DNA of 21,912 bases from Pelomyxa schiedti (GCA_020536535.1 JAHLWZ010000712.1:1-21912), one strand, 5' to 3'; positions 1 through 10,793 are shown, counted from the first letter of the stretch. Made by a program: numbers and translations. The notes: generated from the letters alone by a model not told the origin.

Positions 1-1935
1 CTCTGGGGTGTGGTCGGTATAGTGCTCACAACTGGCAACAACTTTGGCCTCCAGCTTGGTAGACATTTGTTCACTCAACTCAACTGTGAGCTGTTGTTGC
101 TTTGCTTCCAACTGTGCCCTCAGTTCACTGTTCAACGCACGCTCTGTTGTCAAGGTCTTCTCAAGTTGCACCACTCTCTCTTTCAGTGCTTTTATTGAGA
201 AGGCCCTTCCACCACTCCCTTGAACTTCAGTTGGCTGAAGGTTGTATTGCACTGATGCAAAATCGTTGCCATCAAGGATCTCCTTGAGTACTTGGATGTT
301 GATGTGATGGGTGATGTTCTTTGCTGAGAGGCATGGTGTCATTGCACCTGATGACACAAGCTGTCTGCACTCACAAAGTGTTTCCTTCAGCTTCTTGTCT
401 GCTGCAACCAGGCTCACAACGTCATTGGACTTGGTGATTTCGTGTGCTCTCGTTATTGTTCTTTGGTGTGTTGACATGCACACCTCAAGGCACTCTTTGT
501 GTTCTTTCACATGTGATTCTGTCACTTTGGTGAGCCGTATGAAAAGGTGAGAAAGAGAGGGAACATACCGATAAACGAGGAAAGCAAAGTGCAGTCTGAG
601 ACTACATTGCCCACCTGCTGTTTCATGGAACGCAAAATTGAGTCAGTCTCTGTCTCAATATTGGAGACAATTGAGTGAAGAGTTTTGTCAGACTCCAAAA
701 TGGAAGCCTCACATCTCTTTATTGCTTCACTTTCAAGTGCAACAGTTTCCTCAATCTTGGAAACCGAACCTAGTACAGGGCAGAAAGGAGAACCGTTTAG
801 TCATACTCCCACATGGCTTTGGAATTACACACCCAAAATGGATTCACGGACTTGAGTTCCAATTTCTTCAAGTGGGACACACTTGTGAGTGGAATGCAAA
901 GAACTGACGTGGCACAAATAACATATTGGTTCATTGTCCTCCACACAGAACAGATCGAGGTCCTTCTTTGGGTGTTTGGGGCACTTGTGTTCCTCAGTGA
1001 CTTCCAATGTGGGGATTGGTTCACCCTGGACCAGGAGTTACAAACTAACTAAAGGTAATTGGAACGAATGATAACCTTGTGAGACTTGAGTCCAGGTGCT
1101 TTATGACGAATTTGGAAGCACGACTCACAGAACAACATCCCTTTGCACCGTGGGCAAGTCAACGTTGCTTTCCTGGCAACTGAATTTTCATCCATGCAAT
1201 TGCCGAACATGCACAGTCCTTCCTCTGGCTCCTAAAGGAAAAAAGAGAGTAGAATACATGGGTGAGTGAAAGTAACAGACAACATGTGTTGGAACGCGTT
1301 GGAACACACCTCCTCTTTTTCTTTCATCACCTGGAGCATGTAATCACGAGTAGGGATATCAGGGATGAGCATTGACACATCAGGCACCCTCGTTGATGTT
1401 GCCCCACACCCCGCAACTGGGCATTCAACACTCACAAAAGAACAGTCACCGTCATTCAGTACTTCACATCTATTATTGCTTGACTTGTGGGTGGTGGTCC
1501 CTGTTTTTGATTGGGCATTTGGTTTAGCTCTTTTGTTAAAATGTTTAATTAATTTTTAATATCAAGTAGTAGTAACATTCAGAGCGTGAAACCGCAACCT
1601 GGCTGAGAGGCCGTTTCCCCCGCTGGATTTTCACTGGAAGATGCATCTTCTCTATCCTGGTTGGAACCACTCGTGGTGGTGGTGCTGGTGGACAGGGGCA
1701 CCGAGTGCACGGACAGCGGGGCGTGCTCACGCAACGTTGTGAGGGTGGCCACGGACGCGATGTGGCGGTAGCACCCACGGCACACAACGTGCCCACACGA
1801 CGACGAAGACGACGTAGACGACGCGGAGGATGCAGCTGATTTGGAAGCGGGGAAAAACACGGGATCAGTTATGGGACACCCGAGCCCACTACATACAGCG
1901 CACTGTGGTGACGGAGACGCCTGCTCCGACGACAT
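1..1935 (-). CDS. TRIM-like RING / double B-box / coiled-coil protein, 3' end outside window
   Basis: Probable ubiquitin E3 ligase of the TRIM type. Exons read from the start at 1935: 1935-1599 (or 1593), 1500-1310, 1231-1076, 1025-833, 769-569 and 524-1; every junction is GT-AG and phases agree, giving about 534 residues before the edge. Exon 1 holds a RING-like pattern: C12-x2-C15, then CGHVVCRGC at 47-55. The last pair is probably CPVAGC in exon 2, after a long Ser/Thr-rich insert. Exon 3 carries a B-box-1-like C/H cluster (CPRCKGMLFCESC). Exon 4 carries a clear B-box 2 (CPKH, CVED, CYLC, then HSTH). Exons 5-6 are Glu/Lys/Gln-rich and look coiled-coil. The RING is looser than usual because its two halves are far apart. 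The first donor is uncertain between two in-phase sites 6 nt apart. No C-terminal PRY-SPRY, NHL or other domain can be seen because the gene is truncated. Domain order is seen; E3 activity is inferred from the family. Confidence 0.8.
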
Positions 1936-2204
1936 TATTATCCGTTTGATTTATGATTCGTTTTTTAGTTGAAGCCATTTCGTTTGAAGTGTTGGGGCCC
2001 AACACACCTGGCTGTAAATTTGAATAGAGGCACTGGGCATTTTCAATGCATACATCCTCTAGCATGGCGTGCTGAAGCTGCGTGAGGTGGAGCTTCTTCC
2101 GTACTTGTTTGTCCATAACAAACAAGCCTATTTATGGCCCGGCCAGTGCTCCCAATGGCGTTCAGGTAGTACACAAGGGACAAGGAAAAGAAGAAGAAGT
2201 GTGT

Positions 2205-3371
2205 TCACATGAACATGGCTGTTTCTGGCCTCAGTTTGCAACGGCAGAGGGTCAAACCTGTTTGGGCATCAATCACGGCTCTCCACTCATCAGATACAGG
2301 GCCAAGAAAGAGGTCCCTGTTCATGAGGCTCTCATCCAGGTCTGTCTCACAAGGCACTGTGGCAGGGAGGTTCACTTGACCTGTGAAAACGTCGAATGGA
2401 GTATTCCCCACATTAACAAGCCTGTCAGAGAACTTCCAGGAATCCCTGAAACTGTCACACAGCTTGCTTGTCTGAGCAGTGTTCACATCAAAGGAGTACG
2501 TGGCGCGGCGTTCTGGAACCAGAAATACCACCTTTACATTTCTTCCACTGTCATCCACAAACAGATAAGGCAAGCAGAGTGAACCCCACAGTGTTGCGCA
2601 GATTCTCTCCTTCACCACCACCAGTGATCCTGTGGAGATAGTCTTTCCCAAGTCAACGGTCAGCAGTCTCCTCTCATTCTCCCTTGACACCAGCACCAAG
2701 GCCTCATTGCCTTCTGCAATCAGAGAAGGCTCTGTGCAAGAGAACACAACATCCAGCTCAGGTGGTGTCACTGAGGAGTCTCCAAAAGGAAATATGCACC
2801 AGAGAAGCCGAGAAGGTGGGAGTTTGGCGGGTTTGGGATTCCCAAACCGGAATAACAGGTCAAGATTGAGGATCTGGATTTCTGGGCATTCTGGAACCCA
2901 CAAAACGGCCCATTTGTTGTTGCCCCAGTAGCGATCTGATAATGAATACGGGAATGTGATCCCATTATCCTTAAACTCCAGGTGCGCCATGTCCATTACC
3001 GCGACGCGGGGTGGGCCAAATTCGTGGTGCAACGTCAGTGCATGATCACAGCCCATCCAGCACAACACGAAGAGATTTGGGGGCGCCCACACACAAGGGC
3101 TCTCGACGTCACCCACAATTCCCAGTGTCGAGCCAACGGACACGACCCTCCCGAAAACGCCGCGGCCACCAGCGATGAAACGCCTTACGGGCTTCAAGAC
3201 CCAACGCTCGCCAATGAGCCTCACAACGTCGTTTGTGAGACAAGCAGGAGCGCGTTTCGGGATTGTGGGTGGAGGGCACAGTGCGAGACACATGGCAACA
3301 AATTGGCTGCGTGCGTCAATAACTTTTTCAACCCGAAAGTGTTCTATCAACATCCCCTCGTGCCAACTCAT
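2205..3371 (-). CDS. Intronless protein of unrecognised family, 388 aa (paralogue 1)
   Basis: A single open frame from ATG (3371) to TGA. I do not recognise the family. Visible features: an N-terminal segment of about 55 residues with QFVAMCLALC and DVVRLIGERWV (an amphipathic, F-box-like helix pair), followed by roughly 300 residues of alternating short hydrophobic strands with many W, V and G residues, as in a WD40- or Kelch-like beta propeller. The end has the strand-turn AVIDAQTGLTLCRC. There is no signal peptide or membrane segment. The next gene upstream on the same strand (3512-4705) shares the layout: xVRLIxxxW near the N-terminus, NxxWAxxxxxE in the middle and VDxxxGxT at the end. 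I read them as diverged paralogues from a lineage-specific family. The absence of introns is notable in this intron-rich neighbourhood. A substrate-binding role is only a guess. Confidence 0.8.
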   Translation of the reverse strand: MSWHEGMLIEHFRVEKVIDARSQFVAMCLALCPPPTIPKRAPACLTNDVVRLIGERWVLKPVRRFIAGGRGVFGRVVSVGSTLGIVGDVESPCVWAPPNLFVLCWMGCDHALTLHHEFGPPRVAVMDMAHLEFKDNGITFPYSLSDRYWGNNKWAVLWVPECPEIQILNLDLLFRFGNPKPAKLPPSRLLWCIFPFGDSSVTPPELDVVFSCTEPSLIAEGNEALVLVSRENERRLLTVDLGKTISTGSLVVVKERICATLWGSLCLPYLFVDDSGRNVKVVFLVPERRATYSFDVNTAQTSKLCDSFRDSWKFSDRLVNVGNTPFDVFTGQVNLPATVPCETDLDESLMNRDLFLGPVSDEWRAVIDAQTGLTLCRCKLRPETAMFM

Positions 3372-3511
3372 TTGATTTTATGGTTTTTTTGGTTTTAGAA
3401 ACCCTTCACAGAACCATCAGAAAGGTGGTGTGAGTCTGGTTCAAAGTCACTCCTTTGTTGGCAAATTTCTCAGGTTTGTGTGTCGTCGATCACCAGTCAC
3501 TTGCATTTTGT

Positions 3512-4705
3512 TCACCAGAATGGAAGGTATTGATGTTGAATGGCGATGGGCATAACAGCTTCAGAAAGAGGAGCCTTGATTGTGATGTATGTGAATCCAC
3601 AGGAGGGGTCAACAAGGTACATTGTGGCTGCATTATAAGGCACAACAGCAAGTAAGTCACCAGCCCGAAACAACCACACCTCTTTTGGCAGGGTGAGTGG
3701 AACGTGTGGTCCGGCCAAATCCTTCAGGTTCCACACTTCTGCTGAGCCCATTTCTGGTTGGACAATCAGGAAAGAGTCCAGCATTGTGAATGTGGACCCT
3801 GGAACTGTGGGGATTTCGTAAATCACACAGGACCTATCTGCTGCGAACACTGATTCCTTCCTGGTTCTACTATTGTGCAGGATACCAACCACAGTGTGAG
3901 TATCCCAGATGCACACCGCTGTGGTTATTGAGGTGTCCACTGGCTCTGGTACACTCATGGAATCCACCACACACCAGCCCTTGTTGACAAATGACTGCTT
4001 CACATCAACCAGCTGGCACAGAACTCTGGAGTGGTATGTCCTGGACTCAACAGCCAACATGTCCCTCCCCACAAACCTCATAGTAACAAAGTCATATTTC
4101 GCAAACTGAGTAACCTTGGCCATCCCCTTGAGCACATCAGCACCACTTGCACTAGTGTCCACTCGCGCTATCCAAACCTCGCTCTCCTTTGACAACATTG
4201 CGGCCCAGTTTCCATTGCACACAGACTTATCCACCAGTACACAGACCCCACCAGTGTCCCACAGCACACCATCATGACCAACCACCGACCTTCCTCCCCC
4301 ACACCCTGTTTTCTCAAGCCACCCCTCAGCACACCCGCACAGCTTTGGTGACCCAATGACACCGAGTGTGATGGGTGACACCTCAACCATGATAGAGGCA
4401 GTTACCACGTTGAGAACAACAAGCACAGACGCCGGCGGTGACAGCAGCGGTTCGAATTCTCGCACCAGCTGATGGCGATGACGGCGCCCTCGCAGCCAGT
4501 CGTCGACTATGAGCCTGACAATTGGCGGGCAGTACGACAGGAGCCTGGCCGCGCTTCCGGCCCCACATCGGCTGTTTGTGGCACCAACAACGAACGAGAG
4601 CACCTGCTCGTTCCATGAGAGTGTCACCTCGCACGACCACCTCTTCCCCAGTCGGTGTTCTATGCTTTCGTGCCTTTCTGCTGTAGTGTAATCACTTCTG
4701 TTCAT
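3512..4705 (-). CDS. Intronless protein of unrecognised family, 397 aa (paralogue 2)
   Basis: Open frame from ATG at 4705 to TGA at 3512. The frame stays open upstream to another ATG at 4801, but that 32-residue extension is a low-complexity Phe/Ser/Lys stretch resembling an AT-rich leader, so I chose the internal start (MNRSDYTTAER). The N-terminal region contains QVLSFVVGATNSRCG and then PPIVRLIVDDWLRG, corresponding to QFVAMCLALC and DVVRLIGERWV in the neighbouring gene. The remainder is strand-rich, with repeated short W/V/D motifs, and ends in MYLVDPSCGFTYITI. The gene is tandem and co-oriented with 2205-3371, separated by 140 bp, so a local duplication followed by strong divergence is likely. 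No catalytic motif is visible. Function unknown; a beta-propeller scaffold behind an F-box-like helix segment is one possibility. Confidence 0.8.
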   Translation of the reverse strand: MNRSDYTTAERHESIEHRLGKRWSCEVTLSWNEQVLSFVVGATNSRCGAGSAARLLSYCPPIVRLIVDDWLRGRRHRHQLVREFEPLLSPPASVLVVLNVVTASIMVEVSPITLGVIGSPKLCGCAEGWLEKTGCGGGRSVVGHDGVLWDTGGVCVLVDKSVCNGNWAAMLSKESEVWIARVDTSASGADVLKGMAKVTQFAKYDFVTMRFVGRDMLAVESRTYHSRVLCQLVDVKQSFVNKGWCVVDSMSVPEPVDTSITTAVCIWDTHTVVGILHNSRTRKESVFAADRSCVIYEIPTVPGSTFTMLDSFLIVQPEMGSAEVWNLKDLAGPHVPLTLPKEVWLFRAGDLLAVVPYNAATMYLVDPSCGFTYITIKAPLSEAVMPIAIQHQYLPFW

Positions 4706-4957
4706 AGTCTTTGTGTACTCACTGTCTTTTTTTTCTTTTGATACGAAAATAAAATGAAGCGATGGCGAATAGAGGATTAAAAAGAAAGAAAAGCAAAACA
4801 AGTTACCAAGATAGGGAGTTCTGGTTTATTCTTCAATTGCTTGAATTCAAAACAGACAAAAAGTGGTATACCCTCATTTTGTACACTTCACGTTTGGGGG
4901 TGGTGGTGACTTTACAAAACTGTGATAATGTTGCCGGCTTGTAATGATACTACTGTA

Positions 4958-7356
4958 CTAGTTACTGAGCGCAACGCACGCGGGCGTTGCGGGCTGGCAG
5001 GGTGAGGTGAAGAACTTCCTGTGGAATTTATTGCACACAAGAGGCCTTATGTCATTCGCACTGTGTAGTGTGCGAAGGAAAGGCAGTAGTGTGAGCAATT
5101 CAACATCGGAAGTACTTCCCACCCAGCTAGTAATCGGTATTCCGTTATCAACCTTCCAAATGTGAGCCATACAGTATCGCTAGGGGAAGTCCTACCTGAT
5201 ACGCATACACATAGGATGAATTGTCGATAATAGCGGTTTTGGTGAGGTCCCTATTGAGGACCCGGAGGTCCTTCAGCAGGAAACCCTCGGCATTGACGCA
5301 ATGTGGCCGGAATACTTGATGCCTGTAGGATGTTAAAGAGGGAGTACAGTGAAAGAGGGTATACTTGATAAACTCATGATCCGGATCAATGTTATTGACC
5401 ACAGTTTCTGCGTACACCCTCTGAGAAGCAGTGAAAACCACAACCTCGAACAGGTGTGCGACTTCTCTCAGGAATGTTTCGAGATGTGGCCTGGTATAAA
5501 CGTACACGTGTGTGATGTTACTATCGCTGTTGGCCTCGAGTATTTGTGGCTGTAGTGTGTTGACGTTGGTGATGAGAGACGCAATTCCGCTGCCGTCGAT
5601 GCTCAGGTCAAATTCGAAAGCTGGGGCCGCAGTTGTGATAGAAGGTGGTAGTGGCTGCGTTGAACAATGGACCAGTGTCTCGTCCTGAATGATATTATAA
5701 GAAAACAAAGCGGGATTGTTGGAATTAATACCATATCGAGAACTAGAGTTACTTTAGGAGACCCAGGCATCTTGGGAGGTATCGCCGGAAATCCCAGGCG
5801 GGCCATGGGTGGTGGAGGGTAAAGTTGCAAAAATTTGATAAGGTTTGGATCCTGCTTTTGAGTGCAGTGGATCTCCCAGTGGTCGAGTCTTTTGAAAGAA
5901 GTAGGGGATGCTATAGACGGGCATTGAAAAGATGGTAGCTCCCACTCCAGGTCGTAGTTTCCGGCGACATCGTAACCAACCTCAGAAACTCCCACCTCCC
6001 AGCTGGGAGAAGAATCGTTATGAGGAAGGACTGGTGTTCTGCAGGTATTGTCATCGTCAGAGTCCACAATGAACTCAGCAGAAGATGTAGCAGCATAAAA
6101 CATTCCATCTTCTTCAGGTTCATCTTCCTCCTCTTCCTCGCTGGAGGAGGAAGTTATGATTCCGGCATTAGGCGGCAGAGCAAGTGCCGTTTGGTTCTGC
6201 CCTGGCTTTCCTGTTTTTTCTAACGGAAATTAGACAGGCAACATGAACACAACATTCTAACCTGCGCTATTTGGTAAAAACAGATCCATTATCCAAGCCA
6301 TTGGTGGTACTAATTCACGCAAAGTCATATCAGTCGAACTGGGAGGTGCAGATACAGGAGTCCCAGTTATAGAAGTAGTGGTACTGTTGAAGTCAGAGAG
6401 CAAGTTCCTGACGATTCTAACAGGAAGTGCCTCTTCCTCCTCCTCTTCTTCCGCGAAGTCTTCAGCCTGCACGTGGCCCTGGCAACTCCACTCTGAGCGA
6501 GATTCGCCCAAGTGAACATCTCTGGCGTCTGTGTCAGCGACACTGTTGGCAGAGTCGGAAAGGCTATCCACGTGGTCCGCATCACCCCCGCTTTCGTTAT
6601 CGTTATCGTTGTCTTCCACTTCGCACTATGTTAAAACCAGTTAGATCTTGCACATCTTGGGGGGTGGGTATTATAATTAAATAAAATAGTGTCAACGAGA
6701 TCACGATATAAAACCGAAAACATAAACGCCGGGGAATTAATTATGTCACAAAAGAGGGGGTGACATGCCAACGACGCCGGATTCTTATTCTGCGAATCCT
6801 CAGCACATAAATTACGTTGAGACGAAATTGCTTGTTGCTGTTGTTGGTGATCTTCATATTGTTGCTGCTGTTGTTGGTGATGGTGCCTGTGATTGTGACC
6901 GTGGTTGTGAACGTGACCGTGATTCCCGTTGGCATTGTTGTGAGCGTGGTTGCGTCGCAACTCGTGGTCGTGATTCTGGGTGTTGTTATCTCTTCGCTGT
7001 GTCTTTGTCCTCGGCCTGCCCCTCTGCTGCTGCCACTGTTGCTGTTGCTGTTGCTGCGGCAGCATCATCAACATCTCCTGTGGTTGTTGTTGTTGCTGCT
7101 GCTGCTGAGACTGCTGCTGCAGCTTGGCAGCCTCCTCGGCCAGCGCCGACAGCGGCGTCGTGGGCCTGGGCCTCTTGCGGTGGTGGGTGCCGTCGCCGGA
7201 CGGGGTGCACGCCGCTCGCGGCGTCTTGTGCACCGGAGCCCTCGGCGCCGTCGCTGTAGCCGTCGCGTTGGTCGCGGAGGCCAGAAGAGACGCGTCGATG
7301 TGGAGGAGACGCTCCGTGGTGGCGACGTCACGATGTTCACACATTTTGTGTTGCAT
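4958..7356 (-). CDS. FCP1/SCP-type phosphatase (RNA polymerase II CTD phosphatase-like) with long Gln/His-rich N-terminus
   Basis: HAD-superfamily Ser/Thr phosphatase of the FCP1/SCP (NIF) type, expected to dephosphorylate the RNA polymerase II C-terminal domain in the nucleus. Exons: 7356-about 6816, 6618-6262, 6210-5732, 5684-5365, 5322-5196 and 5152-4958 (TAG stop); about 672 residues. The catalytic motif is assembled across the 5732/5684 junction: VTLVLDM plus DETLVHC gives DMDET (DxDxT). The domain continues with YTRPHLETFLREV, VVVFTASQRVYAETV, HQVFRPHC, GFLLKDLRVLNRDL, TAIIDNSSYVYAYQ and DVELLTLLPFLRTL, all standard family blocks. The N-terminal exon encodes a basic NLS-like stretch (HRKRPRP), an AT-hook-like RGRPRTK, several glutamine runs and a His/Asn-rich stretch. 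The next two exons are acidic and Ser/Glu-rich. The join from exon 1 to the acidic exon is the weak point: the acidic exon has no ATG and must be spliced to something upstream, but several donors fit. Confidence 0.85.
6826..7135 (-). repeat. Glutamine/histidine-coding trinucleotide-rich tract
   Basis: A run of imperfect CAG/CAA (minus strand) repeats interrupted by His- and Asn-coding CAC/CAT/AAC. It encodes four main Gln runs of about 5-9 residues and a His-Asn-Gly stretch inside exon 1 of the CTD-phosphatase gene. The repeat is impure, so length instability should be modest. Such tracts are common in amoebozoan regulatory proteins. Confidence 0.8.
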
Positions 7357-7490
7357 GATGATGTCGGTTATATATTGCTGGCTTGATTGATTGCTCGTCT
7401 TAATGTACGTCTTTTTTTTTTTCGTATGACTCTACACACAACAACTGTACCGCCCTTCACGTGCAATAATTAATTTGTTTTTTGTTTTAA

Positions 7491-7785
7491 TTATCTTTTC
7501 ACGGTGCAGACCTTTCCACAGAAAAGTAAATCACGTTTCGTGGACGAAACTGAAAATATCTTCCGGTAAACGGGTCCCGAAAACCCCTTCGCACCTGAGA
7601 ACCAAAGTTGGTCTATGTTTGAGTTTGCGTAAAAACCTGGTTTTGTCCAACCGTTCAGAGGTGACGCGGCACTTACCTTCCATTTGCATACAACGGCTCT
7701 TCGGTGGTTGTGCTTGTGGGATTTTGTTTTTGTACCAAACAGGTGAAATGGACCTTTTTGGTTGCGTGTGTGGAACTTGGTCCAT
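7491..7785 (-). CDS. Candidate small two-exon gene, about 70 aa, basic
   Basis: Weakly supported. ATG at 7785 in a favourable AAACAATGG context opens a 36-codon exon ending at 7677 on a consensus donor (AAG|GTAAGT). An 82-nt intron with acceptor TTCTCAG leads to a second exon, 7594-7491, ending in TAA. Phases match (phase 1). The product would be a Lys/Arg/Pro-rich peptide containing GFSGPVYRKIFS and LLFCGKVCTVKR. I do not recognise it. It lies between the ends of the CTD-phosphatase and histone H3 genes on the same strand. It could equally be H3 3' flank with a chance splice pair, and two other frames across the same junction also stay open for a while. Confidence 0.3.
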
Positions 7786-7945
7786 TGTTTGTTTGTGTTT
7801 GGTAAAGCAATAGTAAGTGTGGATTGAAAGAATTGTGGAGCGCTAAGTAGCACTTTTTGTATAGACAAACAGACACACCACAATGACAACGAAAAAGGCA
7901 CCCAATGTACAACGAGTGTCACGCTTGGCTTCCGGGAATCCCCAC

Positions 7946-8604
<659 letters not shown>

Positions 8605-9149
8605 ACTGTCTTTCTCTTTCGCGTGCGGTAATGTTGTGTCGGTAGTGTGTCGGTAGCTTGTTTGTTGTTTGTTAAAAAAAATAAAGTTGGGGGGCGAAAA
8701 GTCAGAACTTTCTTTGTGTTTAGCAACTGCAGATTCCTTCAGAGGATCTCTGAGGCAGGAACCTAGCCTGGCTCCCAACGTGCAGCACGCCCGCTGTAGT
8801 CCTCCCATTACCTGAGTGAGAACGGGCAAATAGAAACATCAGAACATCATGGAGGTTGTTGTGTGATCAAGTGAAAACTTGATCAATTCGCAAGAAAACT
8901 TACAATATTTTCCGGGGTGGTGCCGAGCGCTACCAACATCAACAGTCTTCCTCAAAAAAAGAAAACAAGAAAAAAACAGGTACCTAAGTTCCCATCGCTT
9001 TTTTTTTTTTTTTCATCACTAACACCAAACGCCTTTTTTTTTTTTTGTCGCCTCCACAGGCGGTTTTTTTTCGCTTTTTTGTTTTCTCTTCCCTCTGTAC
9101 AGTACAACACCATTATTATTTATATTGGAGGTTTATTCGTTTTTGTACA
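8605..9149. promoter_or_regulatory. Divergent intergenic region between histone H3 and the DA2-like gene
   Basis: The 545 bp between the H3 start (minus strand) and the DA2-like start (plus strand) must hold both 5' regions. It contains long poly-T runs on the plus strand (about 9000-9013 and 9033-9045) and an A-rich block around 8955-8980. The frame upstream of H3 stays open to 8829, but the canonical H3 Met at 8604 is clearly the start. I see no further gene and no clear TATA box. Confidence 0.4.
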
Positions 9150-10168
9150 ATGGGCAACCACAAGTCACGCCCAGCGAAACCAGCAAAAACAGCTACGCCG
9201 TCGTCCACCCCAAAACCACGCAAACTGAGCCCCTCTGCTGTTATTATACCCCCATGCACCCTGTATAAGTCCAGGGCGTGGGACGAGACCGCTGTGCGAA
9301 AGCTCATTGCAAGCAGGGTACTGAGCCCGGCCTTTGTTGGTGATGCAAACAAGACTCCTGACAGTGAAGAGTGCCCGATTTGCTTTTTGGTGTGTAAGCT
9401 TCTTCGGCCGTAGTATCAATTATTATTATTAATACACTTGGTTAACTTTGGCTGCTTATTAACTGTAGAAGCTTGGGGGTTTGTTTTCTTTAACCGGCAT
9501 TCGTAGAATTATACTGGAGGTCTAAATAGAACGCTGTGCTGCAAGCAGGCTATATGTACAGGTAAAGTGGCTTCCTCCCTTAGCGAAATCTTACATGCGC
9601 CATAGAATGCCTTTTGCAAACTCATCCACAGTTTGTTACAACATCAACCCTTACGTAGTTCACCTTTTTTTCCCGCTTCCACTGACAAAATAAAGTTGTC
9701 CAATTTGCCGGCATGGTATGATTGTAAAATACACTGGTCCCCTATCAAAAGAAGAGCGCGCTGCTATGGAACTTGTACATTTTCCCCAAAATCCTTTTTT
9801 GACACAGCCGTAACTGTAACCCTTAATCCCACACCCAGGAAGACAAGAAGGTTCATGACTTGGAAGAGAAAATGCGAATGGAAGAGATAGAACGGGATAG
9901 GGAACGAGAAGCAGCCAGGAAATCCATGCCTACTTCAGTACCAACAACACCCCCACCACCCCCGCCTCCACCTCCCCCTCCTGCTCACTTAGGTATGGCA
10001 TTTCTGTCACAAACATACATATAACTAACTATATTTATCATACTCATAAAAGATTTGAACAATGAGGATGCTATGATGGCGGAGGCAATACGGCTCAGCC
10101 TTGTGGATGCTTATCAGGAACAGTATGGTGCTATTCCAGGGGGTGGGGGTGCTGGTGGAGGCAGCTGA
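9150..10168 (+). CDS. DA2/GW2/SIP5-like RING protein with C-terminal ubiquitin-interacting motif
   Basis: Predicted RING E3 or ubiquitin-binding regulator of the family that includes plant DA2/GW2 and yeast Sip5. Exons: 9150-9389, 9507-9561, 9606-9654, 9696-9774, 9839-9992 and 10053-10168; 230 residues, phases consistent. It starts MGNHKSR, an N-myristoylation-type N-terminus also seen in the family. YKSRAWDETAVRKLI precedes the atypical cysteine-only RING: CPICFL (75-80), TGGLNRTLCC, CTEC (97-100) and CPIC (116-119), with no His in the usual position, as in GW2. GPLSKEER follows, then a charged helix (EEKMRMEEIERDRE), a proline run of about eleven residues and EDAMMAEAIRLSLVDA, a good UIM with its conserved E-x3-A-x3-S. 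A Gly-rich tail ends the protein. It is compact compared with plant DA2. Targets cannot be read from the sequence. Confidence 0.9.
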
Positions 10169-10793
10169 GAGAACATACACTCACTTGCATATTCCCTTTT
10201 TGTAATTTGAAATACCTTTTGTAATTTACTAAGACAAGTATTTGTGTTTCCCTCGTGCGCATGACCACAGCAATATGACTATGTGGGGTAGTGATATTAT
10301 TCCAAAAGATCATCCCACAACATACTACAAACCCTACAGGCACTTGACATTGGAGTATTCACCTGGTAGTGTATCCTTCTGATCCTGCGTTGCTTGTTTC
10401 CCTCAGTAAACAACATCGGGGAAAGGAGCAATACGGGGTTGGGAGAAATATGCTAGTAGGTGTTGGTCCCCAATTCAAGCAGGATTTCCTACGGAAGAAG
10501 AGTGATGGGACAGCAAGAACCACCACTTCTCTACCTCCTCCGGTGAGGGCAGGGGAGTGGTGTCATTGGTGGTGGATTCTGTCCACTCTCAGTTCTTGAA
10601 GGGGAAAAAAGGAGACCAATTTTCAGACTTCATTTCTACATCAAAAATAAAAGATCTCGAGCATCAACCGACCCCGTCACTTTAGTCCGGCGTAACGTCG
10701 TTTTGTTCGCAACTAGGCGATCTAGATCCGCTGGCCCTTTGTACAATCCTCCTTTGGTCAACAATAAAGAAATAAAAAACGGCGACCGCAACG
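10169..10793. other. Gene-poor interval with an unresolved possible small exon pair
   Basis: 625 bp between the DA2-like stop and the next start. Its left end should be 3' UTR. One stretch looks coding: ATG at 10275 opens 30 codons (including DIIPKDHPTTYYKPYRHL) up to a CCTG|GTAGTG donor at 10365/10366, and a 41-nt intron would end at a CCCTCAG acceptor at 10406. After that junction the frame soon meets a stop, while the well-behaved downstream frame (ending at 10599) does not fit this phase. I therefore do not call a gene. AATAAA-type A-rich signals occur near 10645 and 10763. Confidence 0.3.

Noticed and set aside
1889-2125. 78-residue minus-strand open frame upstream of and overlapping the TRIM-like start
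   Set aside because: It contains a good donor (CCAG|GTGTGT), but no acceptor joins it in phase to the RING exon, and on its own it has no recognisable feature. At most an upstream ORF.
2082-2582. 166-residue plus-strand open frame
   Set aside because: Antisense shadow of the 388-residue gene at 2205-3371, which has the longer and more protein-like frame.
6765-7386. Plus-strand frames rich in Val/Leu/Ala over the polyGln exon
   Set aside because: Complement of CAG/CAA repeats read in other frames. Composition is explained by the repeat.
10275-10599. Possible two-exon gene after the DA2-like gene
   Set aside because: Both halves look coding, but the only good splice pair shifts frame into an early stop. 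Kept as a note in the intergenic entry.
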